Source of the DNA: Aureimonas sp. SK2
Lineage (GTDB): Bacteria > Pseudomonadota > Alphaproteobacteria > Rhizobiales > Rhizobiaceae
Length of the DNA: 64,000 nucleotides
Assembly (NCBI RefSeq): GCF_029813115.1
Contig: NZ_JAPZDS010000005.1
Location: forward strand, 1-64,000
Direction: 5' to 3'
Shown: piece after piece, positions 28,836 through 37,276 of the stretch
Position numbering within the stretch: position 1 is the stretch's first letter
Layout of the letters: each line of letters starts with the position of its first letter
Made by a program: the position numbers and the translations under genes
The notes under the pieces: generated by a model
Database searches by the model: none
What the model saw: only the letters and a program-made list of their open reading frames with translations
What the model was told of the DNA's origin: nothing

Positions 28836-31278
28836 AGCCGTCTCCATCCGTCGGCGCGTCCTGTTCGCGGCGACGCTCCTGCTGCTGCTCGCTGCCCTCG
28901 TGCTCGTGGCCTTCATCCGCGACTATGCCGAGCGCGCTTCCGACCGCGCCTTCGACCGGCTGCTCGGCGCCTCGGCCCTGACCATTGCCGGCGCCGTTCA
29001 GCTCGAGGAGGGCGAGGTCACGGTGGAGCTGCCGCTCGCCTCCTTCTCCATGTTCTCCGGCCGCGACCGCATCTTCTACGCGGTGGAAGGGCCGGACGGG
29101 GTCAACGTCACCGGCTATCCCGACCTGTCCGAAGGACTGCCGCCCGAGGACGACAGCGAGCCGACCTTCGCCGATGCCGTGTATCGCGGCCAGCCGGTGC
29201 GGGTGGCGAGCGCGGGTCGCCTCGTCGCCACCGCTTCGGGCTCCGGCTGGGCGACGGTCCGCGTCGCCGAGACGCTCGGCGAGCGGGAGGCGCTGTCGGC
29301 GGAGATCTTCCAGAACGCGCTTCTGCCGGTGGTCTCGCTCCTTCTCCTGGCGCTCGCGATCCTCTGGTTCGGCATCGGCCGCGCCTTCCGACCGCTCCTG
29401 TCCCTGGAACGGCACCTTCGCGCCCGGGCGCCCGAAAACCTGTCGCCGGTCGATCTGCCCGTGCCGCAGGAAGCCGCTCAGCTCGTCGGCGCGCTCAACG
29501 ACTTCATGGCCCGGCTGCGCTCCGCGCGCGAGCGGCTGGAAGCCCTTGTGGCCGAAGCCGCGCACGAGGTGCGCACACCGCTCGCCTCGCTCCGTCTCCA
29601 GGCCGAGGTCGCGCGCGGCGAGGCCGATCCGGAGGCGTTGCGAGCCCAGGTCGGGCGCATCCACGACGAAGCCGTGCAGGCGAGCCAGCTCGTCTCGCAG
29701 CTCCTGATGGACGCGACCATCTCGCACCGCCTCGACACCGCACCCGCCGGCGCGACGCCGATCGGCGCGGTTCTCTCGGAGGTGGTCCGGCGGCTCGACC
29801 CGGACCTCGCCGACCGCGTCACGGTATCCATCGCGCCGGGCCTTTCGGAAGCCAGCCTCGGGGCGGACCGGGTTGTCCTGCGCGAGATGCTGCGCAACCT
29901 TGTCGACAACGCCCTGACCTACAGCCGCGGCCCGGTGGACATCGCCGTCGCCGCGCTGCCCGAGGCTGCGGTCGGCATCGAGGTGGCGGATCGCGGCCCC
30001 GGCATTCCGGCAGACGAGCGGGAGGCGGTGTTCGAGCGCTTCCGCCGCGGCGCCGCCTCGGCCGGCACCAGCGGCTCGGGACTGGGCCTTGCCATCGTCT
30101 GCCGCGCGGTGGAGGCACAGCGTGGCCGCATCGCCCTGGAGGACAGACCGGGCGGCGGCCTCCTGGTGCGGCTCGTCCTGCCGCGTGCCGACGCGAAGGC
30201 CGGCGCCGGCGCCCTGCGCGCGGTCGCGTCCCTGGCGCTGCTCGCGCTTCTGCTCCTGCCCGCCGGCGGCGCGGGCGCAGCCGAGACGGTCTACCCCGCG
30301 CCCGACGGATCGAGCGCGACCCGCCTTCGTATCCTCGGCGCCACCGACACCGAACTCTTCTCCCATCTCGTGCGCGGCTTCCAGGCCGGCCGGCCGGACG
30401 TGACGGTCACCTACGAGGAGGGCGAGACGCGCGGCATCTTCGAGGCCTTTTCCACAGGCATGACGCCGCCGCCCGACATCATGATGAGCTCGGCCTCCGA
30501 CCTGCAGGTCAAGCTCGTCAACGACGGCTTCGCCCAGAGCCTCGACCTGCCTTCGGCCGCCGCCCTGCCGGGCTGGGCGCAATGGCGCTCAGAGCTCTTC
30601 GGCTTCACCTTCGAGCCGGCGGTGATCGTCTACAACCCCGACATCCTCACCGAAGACGAGGTGCCGCGGAGCCATCTGCAGCTCGCCGAACTTCTGGAAG
30701 GGCAGGCGGTGCGGCTCGCCGGAAAGATCGCGACCTACGACGTCGCTCGATCGGGCGTCGGCTACATGCTGGCGGCTCAGGACCAGTCCGTTTCATCCTA
30801 TTTCTGGCGTCTGGCCAGCGCCTTCGGCCGAGCCGGCGTCCAGCTCTCGGGCGCAAGCCCCGGCATTCTCGACGGCGTGGAGCGTGGCGATCTCGCGCTC
30901 GGCTACAACGTGCTCGGCTCCTACGCCTTCGCGCGGGCTGCGGCCGGCGCGCGCATCGGCATCGTCGTGCCCGACGACTACGTGCTGGTCGTGACGCGGT
31001 CCATGTTCGTGCCGGTCGGCGCGCCGCGGACGGATCTTGCCAGGGCCTTCATCGAGTTCGCCCTTTCGCAGGACGGACAGTCGATCCTCGCCGGCCCCGC
31101 GGCGCTCGGGGCCGTCGTGCCCGGCACGCCAGGGCTCTGGACCGCCGAGCACATCTCGGCGCTCGGGCGTGGCGCCGTCCAGCCCGTGCCGCTCGGCCCT
31201 TCGCTTCTCGTCGGCCTCGACCGGCAGCGGCGTGCCCGCTTTCTGGACACCTGGATGGAGATCGTTGCACCGCAATAA
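28825..31278 (+). CDS. TctE-like sensor histidine kinase fused to a periplasmic solute-binding domain
   Basis: One 817-codon frame joins two proteins usually encoded separately. Residues about 8-30 and 166-186 are membrane helices flanking a TctE-type sensor. The dimerisation helix carries His247 (AEAAHEVRTPLASL), and the ATPase domain has the N box (LRNLVDNALTYS), DRGPGIP and GSGLGLAI. After VRLVLPRADAKAGAGA, a third hydrophobic segment (about 463-485) looks like a signal peptide (LALLALLLLPAGGAGA). Residues 486-817 form an extracellular binding protein (VTVTYEEGETRGIFEAFSTG, PAVIVYNPDIL, GYNVLGSYAFARA). No stop lies between, and only a GTG without ribosome-binding site could start the second part. 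If uncut, the binding domain would be tethered in the periplasm. Confidence 0.88.
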   Translation: MEGRAVSIRRRVLFAATLLLLLAALVLVAFIRDYAERASDRAFDRLLGASALTIAGAVQLEEGEVTVELPLASFSMFSGRDRIFYAVEGPDGVNVTGYPDLSEGLPPEDDSEPTFADAVYRGQPVRVASAGRLVATASGSGWATVRVAETLGEREALSAEIFQNALLPVVSLLLLALAILWFGIGRAFRPLLSLERHLRARAPENLSPVDLPVPQEAAQLVGALNDFMARLRSARERLEALVAEAAHEVRTPLASLRLQAEVARGEADPEALRAQVGRIHDEAVQASQLVSQLLMDATISHRLDTAPAGATPIGAVLSEVVRRLDPDLADRVTVSIAPGLSEASLGADRVVLREMLRNLVDNALTYSRGPVDIAVAALPEAAVGIEVADRGPGIPADEREAVFERFRRGAASAGTSGSGLGLAIVCRAVEAQRGRIALEDRPGGGLLVRLVLPRADAKAGAGALRAVASLALLALLLLPAGGAGAAETVYPAPDGSSATRLRILGATDTELFSHLVRGFQAGRPDVTVTYEEGETRGIFEAFSTGMTPPPDIMMSSASDLQVKLVNDGFAQSLDLPSAAALPGWAQWRSELFGFTFEPAVIVYNPDILTEDEVPRSHLQLAELLEGQAVRLAGKIATYDVARSGVGYMLAAQDQSVSSYFWRLASAFGRAGVQLSGASPGILDGVERGDLALGYNVLGSYAFARAAAGARIGIVVPDDYVLVVTRSMFVPVGAPRTDLARAFIEFALSQDGQSILAGPAALGAVVPGTPGLWTAEHISALGRGAVQPVPLGPSLLVGLDRQRRARFLDTWMEIVAPQ

Positions 31279-31293
31279 GGCAGGTGGCGAGCG

Positions 31294-31311
31294 TGACAGG
31301 TTTTTGACAGG
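31294..31311 (+). promoter_or_regulatory. TGACAGG direct repeat upstream of tctC, candidate TctD site
   Basis: TGACAGG occurs at 31294-31300 and again at 31305-31311, 11 bases apart, i.e. on the same face of the helix. OmpR/PhoB-type regulators classically bind such direct repeats. It lies in the 237-base gap between the kinase fusion and tctC. The second copy begins with TTGACA, a good -35-like hexamer, though no -10 at standard spacing is clear. Confidence 0.5.
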
Positions 31312-31515
31312 AACCTTTTGTTAGGATCCGTCCAGACGGCCGGGGAGGCTGGATGCGACCGTGGGCAGGCCTGGAAGGGCTGAGGCCCTCGACCGGGCGG
31401 CCTGGAGGGGCACGACGGTCACAAGAGGACGACGCTCTCGTCGCCGCCTCGTCTCCCCGCGACCATCGTCCGCTTTCACCGGCGCATCCGCGTCGCCATC
31501 CGGGAGGACCCATCC

Positions 31516-32466
31516 ATGAAGTCCATGATTCTGGGCGCGCTCGCCGCGCTTCTCGTCTCCACCAGCGCCTTCGCCCAGGCGCCCGCCTACGAGATCATGG
31601 CCCCGGCTTCGCCCGGCGGCGGCTGGGACCAGACCGCCCGCGCCATGCAGAACGTGCTGCAGGAGACCAAGCTCGCCAGCAACGTGCAGGTGGTGAACGT
31701 TCCCGGCGCCGCCGGCACGATCGGTCTTGCGCAGTTCGTCTCCACCAAGGCCGGCAATCCGAACGCGCTCTTGGTCGGCGGCTACGTCATGGTCGGCGGC
31801 ATCCTCACCAACAAGTCGCCGGTCACGCTCGATCAGGTGACGCCGATCGCCCGCCTCACCGGCGAGGACGAGGCCATCGTGGTGCCCGCCGCCTCGCCCT
31901 ACCAGACGATCGACGACCTGGTGAAGGCGATGAAGGAGAATCCGGGCGCCGTGGCGATCGCCGGCGGCTCGGCCGGCGGCACCGACCACATCGCGGCCGG
32001 CCTCCTGGCGCAGGCCGTCGGCGCCGACCCGAAGGCCATCAACTACATCGCCTTCTCCGGCGGCGGCGAGGCGCTGGCCGCCATTCTCGGCCAGCAGGTC
32101 GCGGCCGGCATCTCGGGCTACGGCGAGTTCGAGGCCCAGGTGAAGGCAGGCACGCTCCGCCTTCTGGCGACGACGGGCGACGAGCGCGTGCCGGGCTCCG
32201 AGGCCCCGACGCTGAAGGAAGCCGGCATCGACATGGAGCTGCAGAACTGGCGCATGGTCGCCGCTGCGCCCGGCATCTCGGCCGAGCAGACGACCGCGAT
32301 CACCGACAACATCCAGAAGATGGTCGAGACGCCCGAGTGGAAGGCCGTCCTCGAGCGCAACAACTGGACCAACACGTTCCTGGCCGGCGAGGAGTTCAAG
32401 ACCGAGCTTGCCAAGAACATCGAGGACACCAAGGAAGTCCTCACCGCGATCGGTCTCGTCCAGTAA
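31516..32466 (+). CDS. tctC: Tripartite tricarboxylate transporter substrate-binding protein
   Basis: A 316-residue exported protein. The signal peptide spans residues 1-21 (ending TSAFAQ), and the mature segment starts [20 protein letters not shown], the Bug-family substrate loop. The later [15 protein letters not shown] and [13 protein letters not shown] loops bind the carboxylate. The ATG at 31516 has GGGAGGA 8 bases upstream. The stop overlaps the tctB start (TAATG). It delivers a citrate-like or other carboxylate to TctAB; the exact substrate is not readable. Confidence 0.94.
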   Translation: MKSMILGALAALLVSTSAFAQAPAYEIMAPASPGGGWDQTARAMQNVLQETKLASNVQVVNVPGAAGTIGLAQFVSTKAGNPNALLVGGYVMVGGILTNKSPVTLDQVTPIARLTGEDEAIVVPAASPYQTIDDLVKAMKENPGAVAIAGGSAGGTDHIAAGLLAQAVGADPKAINYIAFSGGGEALAAILGQQVAAGISGYGEFEAQVKAGTLRLLATTGDERVPGSEAPTLKEAGIDMELQNWRMVAAAPGISAEQTTAITDNIQKMVETPEWKAVLERNNWTNTFLAGEEFKTELAKNIEDTKEVLTAIGLVQ

Positions 32467-32954
32467 TGACCGCTCCGTCGGACCATGAGCCGACCGAACG
32501 CCGCCCCGACCGGGCGGCGTTTGCCATCGGCGTCGGGCTGGGAATCCTCGGCCTCCTCGTGCTGCTCGACGCCAGCCAGGTCGGCGGCGGTGCCTATGCC
32601 CGCATCGGTCCGGCGACCTTCCCGACCCTGATCGGCTTCGCGCTTCTCGGCCTGTCCGTCTGGACGATGGTCGAGGCGTGGCGCGGCGACTTTCCCGAGC
32701 GCGACCACGACGAGGCGGCGCCGATCGTCTGGATCGTGGGCGGCCTCGCGGCCCAGCTTCTGCTCTTGACCACGGCGGGCTTCTCGATCGCCACCGGGCT
32801 CCTCTTCGCGGCCACCGCCCGCGCCTTCGGCAAGCGCAAGCTCTACGTGTCGGTCCCGATCGGCATCCTGCTCAGCCTCGCGATCTGGCTGATGTTCACG
32901 AAGGTGCTGAACCTGGCGCTGCCCGCCGGCCCGCTGGAACGCCTGTTCGGCTGA
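32466..32954 (+). CDS. tctB: Tripartite tricarboxylate transporter small permease
   Basis: A 162-residue membrane protein with four predicted helices (about residues 20-38, 53-70, 88-105 and 112-145) and the family segment RIGPATFPTLIGFALLGLS. The start ATG 32466 overlaps the tctC stop by one base. TctB is the poorly conserved small subunit that pairs with TctA. It is followed by a 101-base spacer with hairpins before tctA. Confidence 0.9.
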   Translation: MTAPSDHEPTERRPDRAAFAIGVGLGILGLLVLLDASQVGGGAYARIGPATFPTLIGFALLGLSVWTMVEAWRGDFPERDHDEAAPIVWIVGGLAAQLLLLTTAGFSIATGLLFAATARAFGKRKLYVSVPIGILLSLAIWLMFTKVLNLALPAGPLERLFG

Positions 32955-32962
32955 GACCTCTG

Positions 32963-32984
32963 CCTCCGACGAACGCCGGAGGCT
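32963..32984. repeat. Intercistronic hairpin between tctB and tctA
   Basis: GCCTCCG (32963-32969) pairs with CGGAGGC (32978-32984) around an eight-base loop, 8 bases after the tctB stop. A second GC-rich stem, CCCCTCCGAGGGG, follows near 33009-33021. These may tune tctA expression; no T-run makes them a full terminator. Confidence 0.4.
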
Positions 32985-33055
32985 CAAGCCCCTTCCTCGC
33001 GCCCGCCCCCCTCCGAGGGGCCGGCCGCGCCCGCTCGAAACACGGGTTTTAAGCG

Positions 33056-34666
33056 ATGGATACCTTCGCGCTTCTCGGCCAAGGCCTGGCGACGGCCGCC
33101 GAGCCGATGAACCTTCTCTACGCGCTGATCGGCGTGACGCTCGGCACGGCCGTCGGCGTCCTGCCGGGCATCGGCCCGGCTCTGACGGTCGCCCTGCTCC
33201 TGCCGGTGACCTACCAGCTCGACGCGGCCGGCTCGCTGATCATGTTCGCGGGCATCTACTACGGCGGCATGTACGGCGGCTCGACGACCTCGATCCTCCT
33301 CAACACGCCCGGCGAGAGCGCCTCGATCATCACCGCGCTCGAAGGCAACAAGATGGCCCGCAAGGGGCGCGGCGGACCGGCCCTCGCCACCGCCGCCATA
33401 GGTTCCTTCGTCGCGGGCCTCATCGCCACGCTCGGCCTCGCCTTTCTGGCACCGATCATCGTGTCCTTCGCGCTCTCCTTCGGCCCGGCCGAGTATTTTG
33501 CGCTGATGCTGCTCGCTTTCGTCACCGTGTCGGCGGCCTTCGGCGACTCGGCCCTGCGCGGCCTGACGGCCCTGATCGTCGGACTGACGCTCGGCCTCGT
33601 CGGCATCGACCTCCAGACCGGCCAGGCGCGCCTGACGCTCACCCCCATCGCTCAGTATTTCCAGGGGATGGCCGCCGATCCCACAGCGTCCCTGCACGGT
33701 CTCTGGGCGACGCTCGCGGGCCTCTTCGGCAGCATCTCGGCCAACCTTCTCGACGGGATCGAAGTCACGACGCTGGCCGTCGCGCTGTTCGCCATCGGCG
33801 AGTGCCTCGTGGTGGCTGCAGCCGCCAGCCGCACGCCCGACACGATCGAGGCGGTCAAGGGCTCGCTCTGGATGACCAAGGAGGACTGGAAGCGCTCCTG
33901 GAAGCCGTGGCTGCGCGGCACGGCGGTCGGCTTCCCGATCGGCGCCATGCCGGCCGGCGGCGCCGAGATCGGCACGTTCCTGTCCTACTCGATGGAGAAG
34001 AACCTCACCAAGCATCCGGAAGAGTTCGGCAACGGCGCCATCGAGGGCGTCGCGGGCCCCGAGGCCGCCAATAACGCCTCGGCTGCGGGCACGCTGGTGC
34101 CGCTTCTGACGCTCGGCCTGCCGACCTCGGCCACCGCCGCGATCATGCTGGCCGCTTTCCAGCAGTTCGGCCTCCAGCCGGGTCCGCTTCTCTTCATCAC
34201 CTCGCCGCAGATCGTCTGGGGCCTCGTCGCCAGCCTCCTGATCGCGAACCTGATGCTGGTGGTGCTCAACCTGCCGCTGATCGGCCTCTGGGTGCGTCTC
34301 CTGACCATCCCCCGGCCCTGGCTCTATGCCGGCATTCTGGTCTTCGCGACGCTCGGCTGCATCGGCGCCAACCCCTCGCCGGTCGAACTCGGCATGCTGC
34401 TCCTGTTCGGCCTGATGGGCTACATGCTGCGCCGCTTCGGCTATCCGATCGCGCCGGTGGTCGTCGGCCTGATCCTCGGACCGATGGCGGAGCAGCAGTT
34501 GCGCCGGGCGCTGGCGATCAGCCAGGGCGACCCGACGATCCTGGTCCATTCCTGGCTCGCCATCGTGCTGCTCGCCCTTGCGCTCCTTGCGCTGGTGGGC
34601 CCGATGATCCTGCGCGCGCGCGGCCGCGGCAAGCTCCTGTCGCAGATGGCGGCCGACGAGGACTGA
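33056..34666 (+). CDS. tctA: Tripartite tricarboxylate transporter large permease
   Basis: A 536-residue polytopic membrane protein. The N-terminal [20 protein letters not shown] and the second repeat region ([16 protein letters not shown]) are the paired substrate- and ion-coupling motifs of TctA. The segment [19 protein letters not shown] is the strongest family signature. It carries out the cation-coupled translocation for TctC. ATG 33056 has only a weak ribosome-binding site. A strong terminator follows. Confidence 0.95.
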   Translation: MDTFALLGQGLATAAEPMNLLYALIGVTLGTAVGVLPGIGPALTVALLLPVTYQLDAAGSLIMFAGIYYGGMYGGSTTSILLNTPGESASIITALEGNKMARKGRGGPALATAAIGSFVAGLIATLGLAFLAPIIVSFALSFGPAEYFALMLLAFVTVSAAFGDSALRGLTALIVGLTLGLVGIDLQTGQARLTLTPIAQYFQGMAADPTASLHGLWATLAGLFGSISANLLDGIEVTTLAVALFAIGECLVVAAAASRTPDTIEAVKGSLWMTKEDWKRSWKPWLRGTAVGFPIGAMPAGGAEIGTFLSYSMEKNLTKHPEEFGNGAIEGVAGPEAANNASAAGTLVPLLTLGLPTSATAAIMLAAFQQFGLQPGPLLFITSPQIVWGLVASLLIANLMLVVLNLPLIGLWVRLLTIPRPWLYAGILVFATLGCIGANPSPVELGMLLLFGLMGYMLRRFGYPIAPVVVGLILGPMAEQQLRRALAISQGDPTILVHSWLAIVLLALALLALVGPMILRARGRGKLLSQMAADED

Positions 34667-34691
34667 GCCCGGTCGGTTCCTCCCGAACGAA

Positions 34692-34723
34692 AAAGGGCGG
34701 CTTCCGCGAGGAAGCCGCCCTTT
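34692..34723. terminator. Strong bidirectional terminator after tctA
   Basis: AAAGGGCGGCTTCC (34692-34705), a GCGA loop, then GGAAGCCGCCCTTT (34710-34723): a perfect 14-base-pair stem with an A-run before and T-run after. It ends tctA on the plus strand and the small gene at 34752-34931 on the minus strand. Confidence 0.9.
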
Positions 34724-34751
34724 CCATGCATAGCTTGTTAAGATTCGGCGA

Positions 34752-34931
34752 TCAGCCGAGCTTGACGTCGTCGAAGGCGCTCGGCTCGATGCCGGCAGCC
34801 TTGAGAGCGGCCCGCGAGGGGCGCTTGCCGGCCTCGGCCGCCGCCGCGCACGCCGCGATGCCGCCGAAGGTCTCGGTCATGCTGCGGATCCGCTGGCCGA
34901 TGGAGCGCGTGCGGTTGTTGCGGGGGGTCAT
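34752..34931 (-). CDS. Small protein of 59 residues, unknown function
   Basis: ATG at 34931 with AAAGGA 9 bases upstream; the stop is at 34752, just before the shared terminator. The protein opens with a basic segment (MTPRNNRTRSIGQRIRSM). An Ala-rich helix follows (FGGIAACAAAAEAGKRPS), and it ends LKAAGIEPSAFDDVKLG. The closing pattern (RP...L...GI.P..F) resembles small rhizobial proteins that I recall only loosely. The ribosome-binding site, codon use, terminator and compact ORF support a real gene. No membrane segment. It is divergent from the permease gene. Confidence 0.7.
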   Translation of the reverse strand: MTPRNNRTRSIGQRIRSMTETFGGIAACAAAAEAGKRPSRAALKAAGIEPSAFDDVKLG

Positions 34932-35094
34932 CGAGGTCGTCCTTTCGGGTAGTGACCTTGTTTCGTTGACAGGAAGATGGGCCTTCCCGGTGCCGGTTTG
35001 AAGAGTTGATTCGGCGCGGCAGCCATGCCCTCAGCGCATGACGACCGGTTGAGCACGGTAAACCGATTAGACCGATACCCGGGGAACCGATCCG

Positions 35095-37146
35095 GTGAAG
35101 GCGCGTTTGCCAGCGTTCGCGTCGCAACCGTCCGACGCCGTGGGGAGTTGCCGGGCGTTGGATATCGTCACATCGCAGATGCTGCGCCGCGCGCTTCCCT
35201 TGTTCACGGCGCTGGCGATCGGCGTGCTGACGTTGACGATCGCCGCGATCCTGACGCTCGGTCGCGAGATTTTCGTCCCCTTCGCGCTCGGCATTCTTCT
35301 CGCCTTCATTCTCGCCCCCATCGTGATCGGGCTGCAGCGGCTTCGGGTGCCGCGCATGCTGGCGATCAGCGGCGCGATCCTGGCCGCGACGGTGGTGATC
35401 CTCGCGCTCGGCTTCGTGATCGCCCTGCAGATTACGTCCCTGGTCGGCGAGATCCCCTCCTATCGCCTGACGGTGCAGGAAAAGCTCCAGTCGCTGTCGG
35501 CCTCCGCGCAGGCGACGGGCGACGGCCCGTTCAGCCGCGCCGCCATCGCGCTGGAGGAAATGGCCGCCGACATCCAGGCCATGGCCTCGCCGGCCGAGGT
35601 CGGCGCCGACGCGCAGGACGGCAATCCGATCCGCCGCCCGATCCCGGTCACCGTCGAGAACGACGGCTCGCTCTTCGGAACGATCAGCGCCATCGCCCTG
35701 CCGCTTCTCCAGCCGCTCGCGACCTTCGGCGTCGTCATCATCTTCGCGATCTTCATCCTCCTCCAGCGCGAGGATCTGCGGAACCGCTTCATCCGCCTCG
35801 CCGGCACCGACGATCTCCAGCAGACCACGGCGGCGATCGACGACGCGGCCAAGCGCCTGTCGAAGCTCCTCCTGTTCCAGCTCGGCGTGAACGCGGCCTT
35901 CGGCGTGGTCACCGCGCTCGGCCTCTGGCTCCTCGGCGTGCCGAGCCCCGCGCTCTGGGGCATTCTCGGCGGCATCCTGCGCTTCATTCCCTATGTCGGC
36001 GGCTTCATTGGCGCTGGCCTGCCGATGCTTCTCGCCTTCGCCGTCGATCCCGGCTGGTCCATGGTGATCTGGACCGCCGTCCTCTATCTCGGCGCCGAGG
36101 CGATCCTCTCCAACGTCGTGGAGCCCGTCCTCTACGGCCATTCCACCGGCCTCTCGCCGGTCGCCATCCTCCTGGCCGCCACGATCTGGGCCTTCCTGTG
36201 GGGTCCCGTCGGCCTGATCCTCGCGACGCCGCTCACCATCTGCCTTGTCGTCATGGGCCGCCATGTGCCTCGCCTCGCCTTCATCGACGTGATGTTCGGC
36301 GACCGGCCGGCGCTCTCGCCGCCGCAGATCTTCTATCAGCGCATGCTGGCGGGCGAGCCGCGCGAGGCGATCGACCAGGCCTACGAGTTCCTGCGCGAGC
36401 GCGAGCTCGCCACCTATTACGACGAGGTGGCGCTCGAGGGCCTGCGCATCGCGCACGAGGACGTCGCGCGCTTCGCCGTGGAGGGCGATCGCCTCGAAAC
36501 CCTCCAGCACTCGACGCTGGAGCTTGTGGACGGGTTGAAGAGCGTGCGCACCTCCGCCCAGACGAGCCGTCGGGGCAAGACGCTGAACGCGGAAGCAGCC
36601 GCCGCGGTGGACGCCGCCGGCCCAGACCAGGAAGTGACCCGGATCGTCCAGCGTCGGCAGGATCTCGCTCCCGCCTGGCGGGGCGAGCGGCCGGTCGTGT
36701 GCCTCTCCGGTTCCAACGCGCTGGACGGCGCGGTAACGGCGATGCTCGCCCAGGTGCTGACGCGCCATGGCTTGCGCGCCGAGGCCGTAAGCCTCGCCGG
36801 CCTCCAGGCCGACCCGCCTTCGCGGGCGGACGCCGAAGGCGTCGCCCTCGTCTGCCTCTCCTTCATCGAGCCGCTGTCGACCGTGCATCTGCGTCAGGCC
36901 GTCCGGCGCGTCCATCGGGTCGCGCCCCGCGCGCGCATTCTGATCGGCATCTGGCGCCAGCGCGATCCGGCCATGCTCCAGGAGCTGAAGCGCCGCGTCC
37001 ATGCCGACGCGCTGGTCACGACCATCAACGGCGCCCTTGCCGCCGCTCTCGACATGTCCGGCCAGAAGGCGCCGGAGCCGGAAACGCCGGCCGCTCCCAA
37101 CGTGACCGACGAGACCCGGGTCGAACCTGCCGTCACCGCCGTCTGA
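35095..37146 (+). CDS. AI-2E-family transporter with long C-terminal cytoplasmic domain
   Basis: A 683-residue protein. Residues about 30-390 are the eight-helix AI-2E/PerM transporter unit (FVPFALGILLAFILAPIVIG, GILGGILRFIPYVGGFIGAG, LWGPVGLILATPLTICLVVM). The family is often about 350-400 residues. The extra about 280 residues include a helical segment and a Rossmann-like domain (about 525-660; RPVVCLSGSNALDGAVTAML, GVALVCLSFIEPLSTVHL, ARILIGIW). The GTG start at 35095 has GGGGA upstream; ATG 35179 is a shorter alternative right before the first helix. Transport substrate unknown. A terminator follows. Confidence 0.85.
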   Translation: MKARLPAFASQPSDAVGSCRALDIVTSQMLRRALPLFTALAIGVLTLTIAAILTLGREIFVPFALGILLAFILAPIVIGLQRLRVPRMLAISGAILAATVVILALGFVIALQITSLVGEIPSYRLTVQEKLQSLSASAQATGDGPFSRAAIALEEMAADIQAMASPAEVGADAQDGNPIRRPIPVTVENDGSLFGTISAIALPLLQPLATFGVVIIFAIFILLQREDLRNRFIRLAGTDDLQQTTAAIDDAAKRLSKLLLFQLGVNAAFGVVTALGLWLLGVPSPALWGILGGILRFIPYVGGFIGAGLPMLLAFAVDPGWSMVIWTAVLYLGAEAILSNVVEPVLYGHSTGLSPVAILLAATIWAFLWGPVGLILATPLTICLVVMGRHVPRLAFIDVMFGDRPALSPPQIFYQRMLAGEPREAIDQAYEFLRERELATYYDEVALEGLRIAHEDVARFAVEGDRLETLQHSTLELVDGLKSVRTSAQTSRRGKTLNAEAAAAVDAAGPDQEVTRIVQRRQDLAPAWRGERPVVCLSGSNALDGAVTAMLAQVLTRHGLRAEAVSLAGLQADPPSRADAEGVALVCLSFIEPLSTVHLRQAVRRVHRVAPRARILIGIWRQRDPAMLQELKRRVHADALVTTINGALAAALDMSGQKAPEPETPAAPNVTDETRVEPAVTAV

Positions 37147-37208
37147 CGGCGAAGCCCCCTCCCCGCCGCACCGGCCCGTCCCAACCCGCTTCGGCCACCG
37201 AGGCAACG

Positions 37209-37243
37209 AAAAAAGGGCCGCCCCGAACGGGGCGACCCTTTTT
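37209..37243. terminator. Bidirectional terminator between the permease and glgX
   Basis: A run of six A, stem GGGCCGCCCC (37215-37224), GAAC loop, GGGGCGACCC (37229-37238), then five T. One C-A mismatch interrupts the stem. It lies between two convergent genes and can terminate both. Confidence 0.85.
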
Positions 37244-37276
37244 CTTTCGGCTTTGCGCCTTGCGCCGTGCCTTTGT

